DNA from: Blastocatellia bacterium
GTDB taxonomy: Bacteria; Acidobacteriota; Blastocatellia; HR10; J050
Direction of reading: 5' to 3'
Assembly: GCA_026985075.1 (NCBI GenBank)
Contig: JALSQX010000016.1
Coordinates: forward strand, 20,268 to 84,267
Length of the DNA: 64,000 bases
The position numbers and the translations under genes were made by a program. The notes beneath the pieces are model-generated. The model was not told the DNA's origin. It worked only from the letters and a program-made list of their open reading frames with translations, and searched no databases. Of this stretch, positions 62,773-64,000 are shown piece by piece (position 1 is the stretch's first letter; each line of letters starts with the position of its first letter).

Positions 62773-64000
62773 ATGATCCGACAGGTCTGGTGTCGAGGCC
62801 GGAGTCGTGTGATGATGCTCATGGTGGTTCTGGTGGTGCTCTCTCCGGGCGTCTCCCCCGGGCCGACCGGTCGGGCGCAGAGCAAGGAGCAGGTGCGCCA
62901 GGCGTTCAAGCCCTATGTGGATTATCTGAATGAGTTCAGCGCGCGGCGGCGGGTGAACGTCTTTTTCCCCAACCAGCAGTCTATCTTCGGCGGGGCGCTG
63001 GTTGGGTTGGTTCACGTCGGTTGGGGGAATCTGACGTTTGTGCGGCGGGATCTGGTGACGGTGGGGCGGCGGCCGCTGATGGTGGCCCGGGTCTACGATT
63101 CCCGCTTGACGGAGGGGGAGGATTTTGGTCCCGGCTGGCGTCTGTCGGCGGCCGAGACGATCCGGGTGAAGCCGGACGGGAGTCTGGTGTTGTGGACCGA
63201 GTCGGCGGCGGCCGTGCGGTTGCTTCCCCGAGGCGAGGGGTTCCGGCCTTGGCCGCCGCGGCCCACGGACATGGTGGCGGTGCGGCAGGTGGATGGGGAT
63301 CATTTTCGGGTGGAGCTGCGGACGGGGCTGGTCAAGGCATACACGCGGCTGGGGGATCGCTATCGGCTGACGCAGGTCGAGGACCGGAGCGGCAACCGGG
63401 TGGTACTGGTGTATGCCGCTGGTCGGCTGGTGGAGCTGCGGGGTGGGAACCACCGGTGGATCAGGATCGAGCGGGATCGATGGGGGCGCATTCGGCGGGT
63501 GGTGGACGATCAGGGGCGGCAGGTGCATTATCGCTATGACGAGGGGGGGCGGCTGCGGCGGGTGATCGATCTGGGAGGTCAGAGCTGGTGGTATACTTAC
63601 GATGAGGCGGGGCGGCTGGTGGGGGTGCGAGATCCGCTGGGTCACGATGCCCTGGTCGTCGGCTATGACGCGGCGGGGCGGGTCAGGCTGGTGCGGCAGT
63701 GGGGGCAGGAGTACCGCTATCGGTATGACGCGGTGGCGAGGCGGACGGTGGTGATCGATGGTCGGGGGTTGGCGAGCGCGTATGAGCAGAACGCGGCGGG
63801 GGTGACGGTGGCGGTGAGGAATCCGCTGGGGGTGGCGACGCGATTGGAGTTGGATGAGGGGAATCGGGTGCGGCGGCTGTATCGCGGTGGGGTGGTGGTG
63901 GCCGAGATGAGCTATGACGAGCGGGGGCGGCTGCGGTCGCTGGTGCGGCGTGAGGGGGATGAGGTCAAGGTGATGGAGTATGTCTATGATGGGGCGGGGC
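62773..64000 (+). CDS. Secreted Rhs/YD-repeat protein, N-terminal part (runs off window)
   Basis: 409 codons are visible and the frame is open at the window end. A signal segment (MMLMVVLVVLSPGVSP) is followed by a DUF6531-like N-terminal domain (LVTVGRRPLMVARVYDSRL ... EDFGPGWRLS ... IRVKPDGSLVLW). A run of YD repeats follows (YRYDEGGRLRRVIDLGG, YTYDEAGRLVGVRDPLGH, VGYDAAGRVRLVRQWG, MSYDERGRLRSLVRREG). Rhs/YD proteins form hollow beta-shells that encapsulate a variable C-terminal domain, often a toxin, or act as adhesins or wall-linked structures. The C-terminus needed to decide is outside the window. A GAGGAAGAGG ribosome binding site precedes the ATG. The coding strand is strongly G-rich. 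Expression is predicted from sigma-54 promoter B. Confidence 0.9.
   Translation, partial: MIRQVWCRGRSRVMMLMVVLVVLSPGVSPGPTGRAQSKEQVRQAFKPYVDYLNEFSARRRVNVFFPNQQSIFGGALVGLVHVGWGNLTFVRRDLVTVGRRPLMVARVYDSRLTEGEDFGPGWRLSAAETIRVKPDGSLVLWTESAAAVRLLPRGEGFRPWPPRPTDMVAVRQVDGDHFRVELRTGLVKAYTRLGDRYRLTQVEDRSGNRVVLVYAAGRLVELRGGNHRWIRIERDRWGRIRRVVDDQGRQVHYRYDEGGRLRRVIDLGGQSWWYTYDEAGRLVGVRDPLGHDALVVGYDAAGRVRLVRQWGQEYRYRYDAVARRTVVIDGRGLASAYEQNAAGVTVAVRNPLGVATRLELDEGNRVRRLYRGGVVVAEMSYDERGRLRSLVRREGDEVKVMEYVYDGAG

Noticed and set aside
62668..63645. Long Pro/His-rich minus-strand frame opposite the Rhs gene
   Set aside because: Same cause: G-rich coding strand of the Rhs gene leaves open frames on the complement.

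Overview
The window reads as chromosome of a moderately GC-rich Gram-negative bacterium. Acidobacteriota is the best guess. It has a giant Oar-like TonB-dependent receptor with an N-terminal carboxypeptidase-regulatory domain, an S46 dipeptidyl-peptidase, an M1 aminopeptidase with HEAT repeats and an fmt/rsmB-style PASTA-rpe-bamD group. No rRNA, tRNA or CRISPR was found, and taxonomy is inferred from gene families only.

Layout. 1-2.5 kb (minus): PASTA protein, rpe, bamD and the first codons of valS. 3.6-15 kb: a thiolase and a set of secreted hydrolases (S46 peptidase, GH31 glycosidase, M1 aminopeptidase, alpha/beta hydrolase) separated by long non-coding spacers full of hairpin repeats; two spacers carry inverted copies of the same ~270-bp element. 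15-24.3 kb (minus): glycosyltransferase, a secreted N-formylglutamate-amidohydrolase-like protein, an ECF-type sigma factor overlapping a membrane protein that looks like an anti-sigma factor fused to a second such hydrolase-like domain, and the TonB receptor. 24.6-29 kb (minus): DUF1460 peptidase, gmhA, uvrA. 29-37.8 kb (plus): thrC, two secreted-protein genes (one with thirteen 13-residue Asp/Asn/Gly repeats), then thrB-lysC-asd. 37.8-51.8 kb (minus): respiratory complex I genes nuoA to nuoN in canonical order behind a strong sigma-70 promoter, but nuoI is absent. 51.9-57.3 kb: M50-like membrane protease, ThiF/MoeB-type enzyme, long-chain acyl-CoA synthetase, cupin, moaB.

57.8-64 kb is the most interesting part. 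A sigma-54 enhancer-binding protein without any sensor domain is followed by two copies of a ~330-bp control module. Each copy has three sites related to the palindrome TGCCACAAAATGTGGCA and ends in a consensus -24/-12 promoter. All three site spacings and the 132-bp distance from the proximal site to the -12 GC are identical in both copies. One copy drives a small ten-cysteine secreted protein and probably a secreted propeller-like protein; the other drives a large secreted Rhs/YD-repeat protein that runs off the window. Degraded genes lie between them. This looks like a small dedicated sigma-54 regulon for surface or secreted proteins.
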